DNA from: an uncultured Prevotellaceae bacterium
GTDB lineage: Bacteria; Bacteroidota; Bacteroidia; Bacteroidales; Bacteroidaceae
Length of the DNA stretch: 64,000 bases
Reading direction: 5' to 3'
Assembly (NCBI GenBank): GCA_947304115.1
Contig: CAMZAE010000001.1
Span: 62,001 to 126,000 of the forward strand
The position numbers and the translations under genes were made by a program. The notes beneath the pieces were generated by a model. That model was not told where the DNA came from. It made no database searches and saw only the letters and a program-made list of their open reading frames with translations. Of this stretch, positions 20,501 to 28,680 are shown piece by piece (the first letter of the stretch is position 1; the number at the start of each line of letters is the position of its first letter).

Positions 20501-20891
20501 CTGGATACGTCATGACAAAAAGTGGTAACGAACCTGAAGATAGTCGCGACAAAACTTCTGTCCTAAGAATCTCCTGTCCGGCATCGCGCTGGCCGAACTT
20601 GATGGCTCTCTTGTAGCTGCTGGGGAAGAAGAGAACCTGCTTGTCGCCAAGAATCCGTGTGAGGTCGTGATAGAAATAGCCCGCCTCTTCCTCGTCATCA
20701 AGGACAAAGACATACGGAACGCCCAACACTTGCGGAGCTTTCACGGCAAGCGAAGCAAACACCAAAGCTGCACTGCTGCCTTGAAGCCCGTTAAGTTGTA
20801 TCGTCTTAACGGAGTCCTTCTGTAACAATGCTGCCAAAGACTTCACGCCCGGATGCCTGGCAAAGATATTCTGTAGTTTCTGTATCTCCAT
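17481..20891 (-). CDS. mfd: Transcription-repair coupling factor
   Basis: Mfd removes stalled RNA polymerase and recruits UvrA. ATG at 20891 is preferred; an in-frame GTG lies 9 bases earlier. The 1136-residue protein has an N-terminal UvrB-like region, the RNA-polymerase interacting CarD-like domain (FEVGDYVVHIDYGVGRFGG), helicase motifs VCGDVGFGKTEVAVRAAF and IIDEEQKFGV, TATPIPRTLQFSL, and a C-terminal TRCF domain. Three stretches are encoded by short-period AT-rich repeats: about 20166-20203 (QFDNLQSDNS), 20009-20042 (GLEIRDERLESS) and 19893-19932 (SSLIPNPYSLIQF). They fall in the N-terminal third, outside the helicase core. Confidence 0.97.
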   Translation of the reverse strand: MEIQKLQNIFARHPGVKSLAALLQKDSVKTIQLNGLQGSSAALVFASLAVKAPQVLGVPYVFVLDDEEEAGYFYHDLTRILGDKQVLFFPSSYKRAIKFGQRDAGQEILRTEVLSRLSSGSLPLFVMTYPEALTELVVTKQKLSEQTLSLMVGERVDIMFVQETLLSFGFQRTDYVYEPGQFAVRGSIIDVYSFSHELPYRIDFFGDEVDSIRTFEVHSQLSRDRQQSISLIGQFDNLQSDNSLRESFLKFLPEDAVLVVKDLAFLCDMVEQTYNEGFSQSAVTEGLEIRDERLESSALLVNPEAFKKQILDFRRIELKASSLIPNPYSLIQFNTHPQPVFHKNFDLLIDAFKKLQNDDTDLYILADSQKQTDRLESIFHDKETGIQFTPVDQALHAGFIDDDLHVAIFTDHQIFDRYHKYSLRSERATGGKVALTLKELQQFEVGDYVVHIDYGVGRFGGLVRMQNGSQIQEVIKIIYSGDDTVYVSIHSLHKVSKYKGKEGEPPRISHLGTGAWERMKERTKKKIKDIARDLILLYSRRCEEKGFAFSHDSFMQHELEASFLYEDTPDQLKATQDVKADMERQRPMDRLVCGDVGFGKTEVAVRAAFKACVDNKQVAVLVPTTVLAYQHFHTFTSRLKDFPVKIEYLTRARTPGQTKEILEGLKNGSVNIIIGTHKLIGKNVKFKDLGLLIIDEEQKFGVSTKEKLRQLKTNVDTLTLTATPIPRTLQFSLMGARDLSAIQTPPPNRYPIQTQLCQFNAAVIAEAIEFEMSRSGQVFFVNNRISQLLELADLVRKHVPDVRVAVAHGQMPPEELEQIMVDFMNYEYDVLISTTIIESGLDIPNANTIIINGAHNFGLSDLHQMRGRVGRSNKKAFCYLIAPPLSALNTDARRRLQAIENFSDLGSGIHIAMQDLDIRGAGNLLGAEQSGFIADLGYETYQKILSQAVTELRNDEFHELYAEEVREGNNIESTEVVDDCQLDSNLPMYFSEEYVPTSSERMLLYRELDGMERDEDVEQFKQRLIDRFGPLPQEAEDLLRVVTLRRLGKRFGCERIVLKSGHARLFFGPNDDNPFYEGRLFGQVVDFAKANAYRCHFKQDKGKISLLIDEVNNIKEAVELLKQINNISYANASDHQ
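19893..20203. repeat. Three short-period repeats inside mfd
   Basis: GGATTAAGGAATAAGGATTA-type repeats (19893-19932), a CTAATCTTTCATCCCTAATC-type stretch (20009-20042) and an AATTGTAAATTGTCAAATTG-type stretch (20166-20203). All are read in frame. Confidence 0.75.
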
Positions 20892-20918
20892 TGTTATCAC
20901 GTAGGCAACAAAAGTTCC

Positions 20919-21638
20919 TTATTTTGCAACAAACGACTGGAGCTTCACCTCGCCGATAATTATGCCATTATAGTTTCGACCGGTATTGATTGTCTCGCGG
21001 CGTGCACTATAAAAACTCTCAGAGCTTCGGGTGCAAGTGCCATCCACGAAGATGTCTGTTACGCCCTGTTCTTCGAGAAGCCAGCGGTTTGCCTCCCAGA
21101 GGTCGATATGCCAGCGGCTCCCCTCTTTCTCCCCCAAGGGGGAGGAATAGAAAGCCTTCCCTTGGGGAGGTTGGGAGGGGGCAATTCTTTCCATAGGAAA
21201 CCCTGCGTCCTTGAAAGCATCATAGACTTCATCGCCCACCTCAAACCACTCAAGCGAAATGCCCGGCCCTATGATGGCGTGAAGGTCGCTTGGACTTTCG
21301 GGCTTCATCTGTTCGATGGTCTTTTGCACGATGCGACTTACCGTTCCTCGCCAACCGGCATGAACGGCAGCGACAATGCACTTCCTGGTATCATAGAGCA
21401 GAACGGGTATGCAGTCGGCAGTCTTCACACAGACACAAAGCCCTGGCTTATCGGTAATGACAGCATCGGTCTGTTCTGGCCTTCCAGCCTCTCGCATCCA
21501 GCAGACATGGTCGGAATGCACCTGTCTTGGCAACGCCAAGTCCTCAAGCCGCAGCCCAAGAGCCTCTACCCCACTGCCTTTCCCCGTCGAGAAAGCCGTG
21601 AGCCAAGAAGGGGTCTTGTATATTATGACATTATTCAT
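20919..21638 (-). CDS. pgeF: PgeF-type multicopper (laccase-domain) purine nucleoside phosphorylase
   Basis: A 239-residue YfiH/LACC1-family protein. It shows RQVHSDHV, KTADCIPVLLYD and VAAVHAGWRGTVSRIV with the conserved His and Cys residues, and the DGTCTRSSESFYSARR tail. Relatives act on adenosine, purine nucleosides or oxidise polyphenols, and PgeF edits peptidoglycan precursors in E. coli; the exact activity here is not shown. A GC-rich palindromic element (21120-21182) is read in frame, adding about 20 residues (PSQPPQGKAFYSSPLGEKEG) before the conserved RWHIDLWEANR. It lies 18 bases upstream of mfd. Confidence 0.9.
   Translation of the reverse strand: MNNVIIYKTPSWLTAFSTGKGSGVEALGLRLEDLALPRQVHSDHVCWMREAGRPEQTDAVITDKPGLCVCVKTADCIPVLLYDTRKCIVAAVHAGWRGTVSRIVQKTIEQMKPESPSDLHAIIGPGISLEWFEVGDEVYDAFKDAGFPMERIAPSQPPQGKAFYSSPLGEKEGSRWHIDLWEANRWLLEEQGVTDIFVDGTCTRSSESFYSARRETINTGRNYNGIIIGEVKLQSFVAK
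21120..21182. repeat. GC-rich palindromic element in pgeF
   Basis: Two palindromic halves, CTCCCCCAAGGGGGAGG and CTTCCCTTGGGGAGG, ending in TTGGGAGGGGGC. It is read in frame in pgeF without a stop. Confidence 0.88.
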
Positions 21639-21689
21639 TTTGCCTTTATGACCGATTACTGGTGCTAAGATGCGGAGATATTTGTGATT

Positions 21690-22577
21690 CTATTTACCGA
21701 TAAGGCTTTTGGTATATGAGTTGCTTTGAAGTACTCCATCCGAAATACCTTTCTTAACGATATTCCCGATAAATTCTTCAACCGTCGGATACATACTTAC
21801 CTTTGCGCCGCCAAGGATGTCATTAATTCCCTCTATGGTAGTGCTCCGAATCTGTTCAAAAGCCAAAGTCCATCCTTTTTCCTCCTTCCATGACAGACTG
21901 AATGAACAGAAGTCTATCGGATATTCAGGATTGTATGACGTTAACTTAGAGCAATCTGAGGTATGTTGTAAGTAATCGATTGCCAAGTCCTGCACCACAA
22001 ACACAATCTTCCGATGCCAGCTTTCTACGATTTTTCCCTTTTTGTAGGCTTGCTGCATCATTGTCTTGGCAAATTCATTCGCCCAATTTATACCAAATGT
22101 TTTTTTAGGTGAATCCGTGTAGCAACCCTTTTCAACTAATTCCTGTACCCAATCATAAGGTGTTCCTGTTGTACCAGCGGCTTGGATTTCTACACAAAGG
22201 AAATCTTTAACTCTATCATACTCGTCCACTTCGACTGCAACATAATCCACACTGCCACCGACACCGATATTAACTTCTTGAATCCACTTAACATTCTTCC
22301 AGTTTGATAAATACCTTTCGCGGATAGCTTCAAACATGGATTCTTCTTTGAATCTCTGCGGACAAATGATTACAGGATGAATTTGTTTGCCTTTATTTAC
22401 AGTAGAACCAACGGAACAAATGCCCACCTTTATTTGGGGTTCACTTTTTCTTGGCTTTACGCAAGTACCTTTAAGATACTTACAGTACTGCTGTTTGATT
22501 GCCAATCGTGAAGACTTCGTTTTGCATTCATAATCATAACAGAAGACTTCAATAGGGAATTTTCCTATCTTTTTCAT
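21690..22577 (-). CDS. NotI-like type II restriction endonuclease
   Basis: A 295-residue protein. The N-terminus has six cysteines in a spaced pattern (VFCYDYEC, QYCKYLKGTC, VGICSV, IICPQRF) that matches the iron-Cys4 fold of NotI. The catalytic region shows EVNIGVGGSVDYVAVEV, VKDFLCVEIQAAGTTGT, the NotI-family signature with D and E-x-Q. It starts in the overlapping TAATG of the methylase gene upstream, so the two are translationally coupled. From family knowledge, an 8-base GC-rich target is plausible but unproven. The unit separates obgE from pgeF, normally adjacent in Bacteroidales, and looks AT-richer than both. Confidence 0.88.
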   Translation of the reverse strand: MKKIGKFPIEVFCYDYECKTKSSRLAIKQQYCKYLKGTCVKPRKSEPQIKVGICSVGSTVNKGKQIHPVIICPQRFKEESMFEAIRERYLSNWKNVKWIQEVNIGVGGSVDYVAVEVDEYDRVKDFLCVEIQAAGTTGTPYDWVQELVEKGCYTDSPKKTFGINWANEFAKTMMQQAYKKGKIVESWHRKIVFVVQDLAIDYLQHTSDCSKLTSYNPEYPIDFCSFSLSWKEEKGWTLAFEQIRSTTIEGINDILGGAKVSMYPTVEEFIGNIVKKGISDGVLQSNSYTKSLIGK

Positions 22578-23617
22578 TAGAATAAAAAGCCTAAATTGTC
22601 TATTCTTTCTTGAGCCGTTTTTATATATTGAGGACTAAGGTCAATGCCAACGCCGCATCTGCCTAATTTCAATGATGCAACGACAGTGGTGCCCGTGCCG
22701 TTAAACGGGTCTAAGACGATGCCATTTTCTGGGCATGTTGCCAATATGGGAGTTATGAGCAGTTCTTCTGGATATACGGCACAATGACTGTCTTTTCGCC
22801 ATGTGTCTTCTGTCACAATATCCCACACATCGCTTGGAAGATGCCCTTTTGCATATATCTTCATGATGTAATAACCTCGGTTAACGAGTTCCTTTGCCCT
22901 GCCGCTTATCTTTACACTGTCACTATGCCAAGCTCTTTGTGCTCCTCTAATGGTCATTCTGAAATCATTAACCAGTCCTGTCCTTATTTCCGCCAAAGTA
23001 TCGTCCAAAGCCTTTAAAGCATTTGCCTTTTCTTGTTCAGTAAGTTCAGTGCTTTCCTGTATAAGCTTCCTGTATTTTTTTCCAGAGACACCTGTGGAGG
23101 AAATCGTGTTGCTACTTGATACTGTAGGTAATTTGGTCGGCTTTATGCGTATTGCATCAGAGTCATAGTAATACTTCTTAGACTTTACAAAGTGGAAAAC
23201 GTGTTCATAAGAATCCCTTAACCTGTCCTTGCAACTTTGCGTGCCTTTCAATTGATGCCAAATGACATCATTTCGCATAATCCATCCACTGTCCATTAAT
23301 GAAATAGCAACACGCCACGGCATACCCAGCAAGGCCTTATCTACATACTTGTCGCCAAGATTCAACCACAGAGAACCATCTTTCCGTAAAACTCTTTTTG
23401 CTTCTTCAAATATATTGGTCAGATTGGTAACATATTGCTCAAACTCCTTCTCATTACCTATTTCTCGAGAATCATCCCCATTATCGTAAGCACGCATCCC
23501 CCAATATGGTGGAGACGTTATTATACAATTAACGGATTCATTATCCATCTCTTTTAGGACGGATAAACAATCACCTTGAATGAGATTGTATTTCTTTTTA
23601 CTCTCTATAGGTCTCAT
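22577..23617 (-). CDS. DNA methyltransferase (N4-cytosine or N6-adenine, beta class)
   Basis: A 346-residue methylase with catalytic motif IITSPPYWGMRAY near residue 33 ahead of the SAM motif LDPFNGTGTTVVASLKLGR near residue 302, the order of the beta class. TSPPYW favours N4-cytosine but does not exclude N6-adenine. The insert between residues about 160 and 250 may be the target-recognition region. Coupled to the NotI-like nuclease by a one-base overlap. It starts 51 bases after obgE; no -7 box was recognised there, so it may depend on the obgE transcript. Confidence 0.92.
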   Translation of the reverse strand: MRPIESKKKYNLIQGDCLSVLKEMDNESVNCIITSPPYWGMRAYDNGDDSREIGNEKEFEQYVTNLTNIFEEAKRVLRKDGSLWLNLGDKYVDKALLGMPWRVAISLMDSGWIMRNDVIWHQLKGTQSCKDRLRDSYEHVFHFVKSKKYYYDSDAIRIKPTKLPTVSSSNTISSTGVSGKKYRKLIQESTELTEQEKANALKALDDTLAEIRTGLVNDFRMTIRGAQRAWHSDSVKISGRAKELVNRGYYIMKIYAKGHLPSDVWDIVTEDTWRKDSHCAVYPEELLITPILATCPENGIVLDPFNGTGTTVVASLKLGRCGVGIDLSPQYIKTAQERIDNLGFLF

Positions 23618-23668
23618 CTTTTATCTATTCACTGCATAGTTACAGAAAAGCGGGGAACGAACAAACTA

Positions 23669-24823
23669 TCAGATAAGGTCTTCATCTTCTTCTACATCCT
23701 CTATGGCGTCGTCGTCAAGGATTTCTATCTCTTCGTCTTCGCCTTCGTCGAGGAGTTCCTGTTGGAAGAAAGCCATGTCCTTGTTGCGGTGTACGATGCG
23801 CTCCTGTTGAGTGATGGCCGCAATCTTGTTGCTCTCGCTGTTCAAGGCTGTCCAAAGGAGGTCTTTTAGTTCGCTCAGGCCGCTGCCCGTCACGGCACTG
23901 ATGAAGACGTGCGGCAGGTCGTCGGGAAGGTCTTCGGAGAGCATCTGCTGAAGCTCTTCGTCGAGGAGGTCGCTCTTCGTGATGGCGAGGATGCGCTGTT
24001 TGTCGAGCATATCGGGATTGAAGTTGCGCAACTCACCGAGCAGTACCTCATATTCATGCTTGATGTCGTCTGTGTCGCCTGGCACCATGAAGAGCAGGAG
24101 GGAGTTGCGCTCGATGTGACGCAGGAAGCGAAGTCCAAGCCCCCTACCCTCGGAAGCGCCCTCGATGATGCCGGGGATGTCGGCCATGACAAAAGACTGG
24201 CTGCCGCGGTACTGTACGATGCCAAGCGAAGGTTCCATCGTTGTGAAGGGATAGTTTGCTATCTTCGGCCTTGCGCTCGAAAGGGCACTCAACAGTGTGC
24301 TCTTCCCCGCATTGGGGAAGCCCACAAGTCCCACGTCGGCAAGCAGCTTGAGCTCGAGGATGACGGTGCGCTCCATCATCGGCTCGCCAGGCTGGGCATA
24401 ACGCGGAGCCTGGTTGGTGGCGGTGGCAAAGTGCTTGTTGCCCATGCCGCCCCGACCGCCCTTGAGGAGCATTACGACCTGCCCGTCGTCGGTAACGTCG
24501 CAGAGATATTCGCCCGTCTCGGCATCATAGACGACGGTTCCGCAAGGCACATCAATGTACTTGTCCTCACCATCTGCTCCCGTGCTTCCGCTGGGGCCTC
24601 CGTTGCCTCCATGTCCGGCAAAGACATGACGCTCGTAGCGAAGATGCAGGAGTGTCCAGTAGTTGTGGTTGCCCCGAAGATACACATGGCCGCCACGCCC
24701 GCCGTCGCCCCCGTCCGGTCCGCCCATTGGGACGTACTTGGCGCGATGCATGTGCATAGAGCCGCGACCGCCCTTACCAGAGCGGCAACATATCTTGACG
24801 TAATCTACGAAGTTGCTTTCCAT
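23669..24823 (-). CDS. obgE: Obg family GTPase
   Basis: ObgE is an essential GTPase in 50S subunit assembly. The 384-residue protein has the glycine-rich Obg fold (residues 1-160), G1 GFPNAGKST near residue 167, [17 protein letters not shown] (G3) and an acidic C-terminal tail of Asp, Glu and Ile. Lengths and order of domains are normal. It follows adk by about 80 bases containing an AT-rich inverted repeat. Confidence 0.97.
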   Translation of the reverse strand: MESNFVDYVKICCRSGKGGRGSMHMHRAKYVPMGGPDGGDGGRGGHVYLRGNHNYWTLLHLRYERHVFAGHGGNGGPSGSTGADGEDKYIDVPCGTVVYDAETGEYLCDVTDDGQVVMLLKGGRGGMGNKHFATATNQAPRYAQPGEPMMERTVILELKLLADVGLVGFPNAGKSTLLSALSSARPKIANYPFTTMEPSLGIVQYRGSQSFVMADIPGIIEGASEGRGLGLRFLRHIERNSLLLFMVPGDTDDIKHEYEVLLGELRNFNPDMLDKQRILAITKSDLLDEELQQMLSEDLPDDLPHVFISAVTGSGLSELKDLLWTALNSESNKIAAITQQERIVHRNKDMAFFQQELLDEGEDEEIEILDDDAIEDVEEDEDLI

Positions 24824-24837
24824 GATTATATTTTGGG

Positions 24838-24912
24838 GAAGTTAAAGGAGTTAAAGAAGTTAACTTCCCAAGCGAGCAACGCGAGCCAACTTCCTTTAAC
24901 TTCTTTATTTAA
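24838..24912. repeat. Inverted AT-rich repeat between adk and obgE
   Basis: AAGTTAAAGGAGTT on the left pairs, with one base bulged, with AACTTCCTTTAACTT on the right. Between them is a small GC-rich palindrome (AGCGAGCAACGCGAGC). It could form an intercistronic hairpin. Confidence 0.6.
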
Positions 24913-25483
24913 CTGTATCCAGGAACTTGAAGATTGAGGCTATCATATCCTCCTTGTTGGGTGTGTTTGCCCAGTAGAAGGTGTGGCGGATGCCCTCCTT
25001 CTCGAACCACTCTATCAGGGGTGATGTCTGCTTCTGATAGACTTCGAAACGCTTCTTGATGGTCTCTTCGTTGTCATCGGCACGCCCTTGTTCCTTAGCA
25101 CGACGAAGCAGACGGAACATCAGGATGTCCTCTTCGACAACAAGTTCAATCATAATGCCCAACTCGTGTCCGCGCTCGGCAAGCATCTTCTTCAGGGCTT
25201 CTGCCTGTGCAATGGTACGCGGAAAGCCGTCGAAGATGACGCCCTTGCCGGCAGGCTGTGCGTCGTAGGTCTTGGCAAGGATGTCAATCATCAGTTCGTC
25301 GGGGATGAGCTGGCCGTTGTTGATGTAGCCTTGGGCTATCTTGCCCAGTTCTGTTCCGTTCTTGATTTCGGCACGCAGCACGTCGCCGGTACTGATATGT
25401 CCCATGCCATAGCGTGCCACAATCTCGTCGCTGTAGGTGCCTTTGCCCGAACCTGGGGCACCGAAAATGATAATGTTCTTCAT
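24905..25483 (-). CDS. adk: Adenylate kinase
   Basis: Converts AMP and ATP to ADP. The 192-residue protein has P-loop GAPGSGKGT near residue 7, DGFPRTIAQAE and the RLLRRAKEQGRADD segment. It is of the short type, lacking the zinc-binding LID insertion. Its ATG overlaps the hpt stop by 4 bases. Confidence 0.96.
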   Translation of the reverse strand: MKNIIIFGAPGSGKGTYSDEIVARYGMGHISTGDVLRAEIKNGTELGKIAQGYINNGQLIPDELMIDILAKTYDAQPAGKGVIFDGFPRTIAQAEALKKMLAERGHELGIMIELVVEEDILMFRLLRRAKEQGRADDNEETIKKRFEVYQKQTSPLIEWFEKEGIRHTFYWANTPNKEDMIASIFKFLDTVK

Positions 25484-26022
25484 ATTATAGTATAAATGTC
25501 TTTTGTGTTTCTTCCGAAACCGTCATAGTCGAGGCCGTAGCCGACCACGAAGTCATCGGGTATCTCCTTGCAGCAATAGCGTATGTCGAGCTTCACTTGC
25601 AGCTTGCTCGGCTTGAGGAGGAGCGTGCAGATGTCGATGCTTGCGGGGTTCTGCTTCTGTAAGGTCTCAAGCATGTGAGCCATTGTGAGGCCTGTATCGA
25701 CAATGTCCTCAACGATGATGACCGGCCTTCCTGTTATGTCGATGTTAAGGCCAATCACTTCGCGAATGCTTCCCGTAGTAGTTGTGCCTTGATAGGAAGC
25801 CAGTTTGACGAAGGAAATCTCGCAAGGCAGGTCAATCTCCCGAAGAAGGTCGGCTGCGAAGATAAAGGAGCCGTTGAGGACAGCCAAGAAGACAGGTTCC
25901 TGCCCTTCGTAATCGCGATTGATTTCGTCAGCAACGCGCTTTATCTGTTGCTTCAACTCCTCTTCTGGGATGGAGATGGCGAAGGCTTTGTCCTTCACCT
26001 TGATGGTTTTATTTCTTTGCAT
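25480..26022 (-). CDS. hpt: Hypoxanthine phosphoribosyltransferase
   Basis: Purine salvage enzyme making IMP or GMP from PRPP. The 180-residue protein has the PRPP-binding loop VIIVEDIVDTGLTM near residue 99 and the LNGSFIFAADLLREI segment. It overlaps adk by 4 bases and the Crp-family gene by 14 bases, giving a compact crp-hpt-adk string. Confidence 0.95.
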   Translation of the reverse strand: MQRNKTIKVKDKAFAISIPEEELKQQIKRVADEINRDYEGQEPVFLAVLNGSFIFAADLLREIDLPCEISFVKLASYQGTTTTGSIREVIGLNIDITGRPVIIVEDIVDTGLTMAHMLETLQKQNPASIDICTLLLKPSKLQVKLDIRYCCKEIPDDFVVGYGLDYDGFGRNTKDIYTII

Positions 26023-26605
26023 AGGAACTATGTGTTATTCCACGAACACGGCTGAGTGTTTCGGGTGTCATCTGAAGGAAGCTGGCAATGTGTACCATCG
26101 GTGCACGCAGGATGATTTCGGGTTTCTCCCTGAGCAAATGCTCGTATCGCTCTGCGGCATTCTCGAAACGCTGGCTGTCGGCATGTTCCTGGCTGCTGAT
26201 GGCGACGTGCTCCAGTATCTTGCGGTAGAGCATTGCCATCTCCTTGTTGCCCGACATGAGGTTGTGAAGGTCGTCGTGGGGGATGGCATAGAGCTGTGTG
26301 TTCTCGAGTGCCTCGACGATGAGGCGGCTGGGTTCCTGCTTGAGGAAGCTTTCGATGCAGAACACGATGCGCCCCTCGAAGGAGAAGTGTTCGGTGACAT
26401 CCTTCTTGTTCTTGTAGTAGTACTGCCGGACCATACCCTTCTCCACGAAGTAGAGGTCGCGACATACTTTTCCTTCCTCCAGGATGGTGTCTCCTTTCTG
26501 GAACTTCATGGGGACGAGGATGCTGCCCAGGACCTCAATGGCAGGGGGTGTCATGGGGCAGTAGATGCGGGCTATTTCCCGTGCTATGTCGCGACGCTTG
26601 TCCAT
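26009..26605 (-). CDS. Crp/Fnr family transcriptional regulator
   Basis: A 198-residue protein with an N-terminal cyclic-nucleotide-binding-like beta barrel (KGDTILEEGKVCRDLYFVEKGM) and a short C-terminal helix-turn-helix (HIASFLQMTPETLSRVRG) at residues about 168-186. No iron-sulfur cysteine set is seen, so an FNR-type oxygen sensor is unlikely. Ligand and targets are unknown. It overlaps hpt by 14 bases. The leader just before its start is an AT-rich repeat. Confidence 0.85.
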   Translation of the reverse strand: MDKRRDIAREIARIYCPMTPPAIEVLGSILVPMKFQKGDTILEEGKVCRDLYFVEKGMVRQYYYKNKKDVTEHFSFEGRIVFCIESFLKQEPSRLIVEALENTQLYAIPHDDLHNLMSGNKEMAMLYRKILEHVAISSQEHADSQRFENAAERYEHLLREKPEIILRAPMVHIASFLQMTPETLSRVRGITHSSYAKK

Positions 26606-26606
26606 C

Positions 26607-26648
26607 TTGTCATTTACAATTTGACAATTTACAATTTACTATTTATTC
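26607..26648. repeat. AT-rich AAATTGTAAATTGTC repeat before the Crp-family gene
   Basis: On the minus strand, copies of AAATTGTAAATTGTCAAATT lead to the start codon at 26605. The same motif precedes htpG (1231-1272), the nucleoside permease (57482-57535), ddl (62820-62869) and the acyltransferase (63882-63908). Confidence 0.7.
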
Positions 26649-26681
26649 TCCCCTCTTCTCGGAGAGGAGTCGGGGTGAGGC
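26648..26681. repeat. GC-rich palindromic element downstream of lepA
   Basis: CTCCCCTCTTCTCGGAGAGGAG followed by TCGGGGTGAGG, ending 2 bases after the lepA stop. Same family as the element at 63843-63880. Confidence 0.8.
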
Positions 26682-26683
26682 TT

Positions 26684-28531
26684 TTAATCCAGCTTCAGCA
26701 CGGCAAGGAAGGCTTTCTGAGGCACCTGCACATTGCCTATCTGCTTCATGCGCTTCTTGCCCCGCTTCTGTTTCTCAAGGAGCTTTCGCTTGCGGCTCAC
26801 GTCACCGCCGTAGCACTTTGCCAGCACATCCTTACGCACCTGCTTCACCGTCTCGCGGGCGATAATCTTTGCTCCGATGGCAGCTTGTATGGCGATGTCG
26901 AACTGCTGGCGGGGCAGAAGTTCCTTGAGCTTCTCGCACATCCTGCGGCCGAAGGTCTCGGCATTGTCGAAGTGCGTCAGGGTTGATAGCGCATCCACAG
27001 GCTCGCCGTTGAGCAGGATGTCCATCTTCACGAGCTTGCTGGGGCGGTAGCCGTCCTGGTGATAGTCGAAGGAAGCATAGCCCTTTGAGATGCTCTTGAG
27101 CTTGTCGTAGAAGTCAATGACGATTTCGCCCAGAGGCATCGCGTATTGCAGTTCCACGCGGTTGCCGCTGATGTACTCCTGCTTGAGGAGTTCGCCACGC
27201 TTGCCCAGGCAGAGCGTCATTATCGGGCCAATGTAGTTCGCCGTCGTGATGACGGAGGCATGGATGTAGGGTTCTTCGATGTGGTCGATGAGCGTCTGGT
27301 CGGGCATCCCGCTGGGGTTGTGCACTTCCTGCATGTTTCCCTGCTTGTCATAGACGAGGTAGGAAACGTTTGGGACCGTCGTGATGACATCCATGTTGAA
27401 CTCGCGGTCGAGCCTTTCCTGAATGATTTCCATGTGCAAGAGGCCGAGGAAGCCGCAACGGAAACCGAAGCCGAGTGCCACGGAGCTTTCGGGCGTAAAG
27501 GTGAGGCTGGCATCGTTGAGCTGCAGCTTTTCGAGCGAGGCACGGAGGTTCTCGAAGTCCTCCGTCTCAATGGGATAAACGCCTGCGAACACCATCGGCT
27601 TCACCTCCTCGAAGCCCGAAATGGCTTCCTTGCAGGGATTGTCAACGGTGGTGATAGTATCGCCAACCTTCACTTCGGTTGCCGTCTTGATGCCCGAAAC
27701 GATGTACCCCACGTCGCCGCAATGCAGCATCTGCCTTGGCACCATATCCATCTTCAGCACGCCTATCTCGTCGGCTTTGTACTCCTTTCCCGTATTGATG
27801 AACTGCACTTGGTCGCCACTCTTCATCGAGCCGTTCACGATTTTGAAGTAGGCGATGATGCCTCGGAAGGAGTTGAACACGGAGTCGAAGATGAGTGCCT
27901 GCAGCGGAGCCTTCTCGTCGCCTTTTGGACAAGGGATGCGCTCCACGACTGCCCTCAGGATGTCCTCCACGCCCATGCCTGTCTTGCCACTGGCGCGGAT
28001 GATTTCCTCGCGCTTGCAGCCAAGCAGGTCAACGATTTCGTCCTCCACCTCTTCGGGCATGGCATTGGGCATGTCGCACTTGTTGATGACGGGGATGATC
28101 TCAAGGTCGTGGTCGATGGCCATGTAGAGGTTGCTGATGGTCTGCGCCTGAACGCCCTGCGTGGCGTCAACCACGAGCAACGCCCCCTCGCAGGCCGCAA
28201 TGCTTCGGCTCACCTCGTAGCTGAAGTCCACATGTCCCGGAGTGTCGATAAGGTTGAGGATGTAAAGCCCCCCTCTGTCTCCCCCCAAGGAGGGAGTACC
28301 CGGTCGAGTTCCCTCCCCCTCGGGGGAGGATGGGAGGGGGCTGTACTTATATTCCATCTGGATGGCGTGGCTCTTGATGGTGATGCCGCGTTCTTGCTCC
28401 AGATCCATATCGTCGAGCATCTGCCCCTTGGTCACAGTGATGGTCTTCGTGTATTCCAGCAGACGGTCCGCCAGCGTGCTCTTCCCGTGGTCGATGTGGG
28501 CAATGATGCAGAAGTTACGAATGTTTTGCAT
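26684..28531 (-). CDS. lepA: Elongation factor 4 (LepA) with in-frame repeat insertion
   Basis: A translational GTPase acting in ribosome back-translocation or initiation quality. The start is set at 28531 ([19 protein letters not shown]): the frame opens further upstream, but the -7 box at 28555-28562 lies inside that extension. The 615-residue product has G1 AHIDHGKST near residue 10, G3 [18 protein letters not shown] (G4) and the LepA C-terminal domain ([20 protein letters not shown]). About 25 residues ([20 protein letters not shown] and on), encoded by a GC-rich palindromic element at 28267-28341, sit between IQMEYKY and LNLIDTPGH, inside the G domain. The usual family length is about 597. 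Confidence 0.96.
   Translation of the reverse strand: MQNIRNFCIIAHIDHGKSTLADRLLEYTKTITVTKGQMLDDMDLEQERGITIKSHAIQMEYKYSPLPSSPEGEGTRPGTPSLGGDRGGLYILNLIDTPGHVDFSYEVSRSIAACEGALLVVDATQGVQAQTISNLYMAIDHDLEIIPVINKCDMPNAMPEEVEDEIVDLLGCKREEIIRASGKTGMGVEDILRAVVERIPCPKGDEKAPLQALIFDSVFNSFRGIIAYFKIVNGSMKSGDQVQFINTGKEYKADEIGVLKMDMVPRQMLHCGDVGYIVSGIKTATEVKVGDTITTVDNPCKEAISGFEEVKPMVFAGVYPIETEDFENLRASLEKLQLNDASLTFTPESSVALGFGFRCGFLGLLHMEIIQERLDREFNMDVITTVPNVSYLVYDKQGNMQEVHNPSGMPDQTLIDHIEEPYIHASVITTANYIGPIMTLCLGKRGELLKQEYISGNRVELQYAMPLGEIVIDFYDKLKSISKGYASFDYHQDGYRPSKLVKMDILLNGEPVDALSTLTHFDNAETFGRRMCEKLKELLPRQQFDIAIQAAIGAKIIARETVKQVRKDVLAKCYGGDVSRKRKLLEKQKRGKKRMKQIGNVQVPQKAFLAVLKLD
28267..28341. repeat. GC-rich palindromic element in lepA
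   Basis: Two halves, CTCCCCCCAAGGAGGG and CCTCCCCCTCGGGGGAGG, ending TGGGAGGGGGC. Read in frame through about 25 codons of the LepA G domain. Confidence 0.9.
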
Positions 28532-28554
28532 TTTACAAAAAATATATCGCGTTG

Positions 28555-28562
28555 CAAAGATA
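28555..28562 (-). promoter_or_regulatory. -7 box of lepA
   Basis: Minus-strand TATCTTTG, 24 bases before the chosen lepA ATG. Confidence 0.7.
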
Positions 28563-28680
28563 TGAATAAAATTGAAAAGAAGAAAGAAGAATGACAAATT
28601 TCCTTCTACATCGCACACATATTCTTTATTTCTTGGACATAATTCTTGAATTGCAAGTCGCGTTTTAAGTGCTTCGTTTT

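Noticed and set aside
20891-20900. GTG start for mfd
   Set aside because: It adds only three residues; the ATG at 20891 is a normal start, though the GTG cannot be excluded.
27146-28594. A 482-codon frame on the plus strand opposite lepA
   Set aside because: It is the antisense shadow of lepA, has no recognisable family and no promoter; GC-rich codon use often leaves such frames open.
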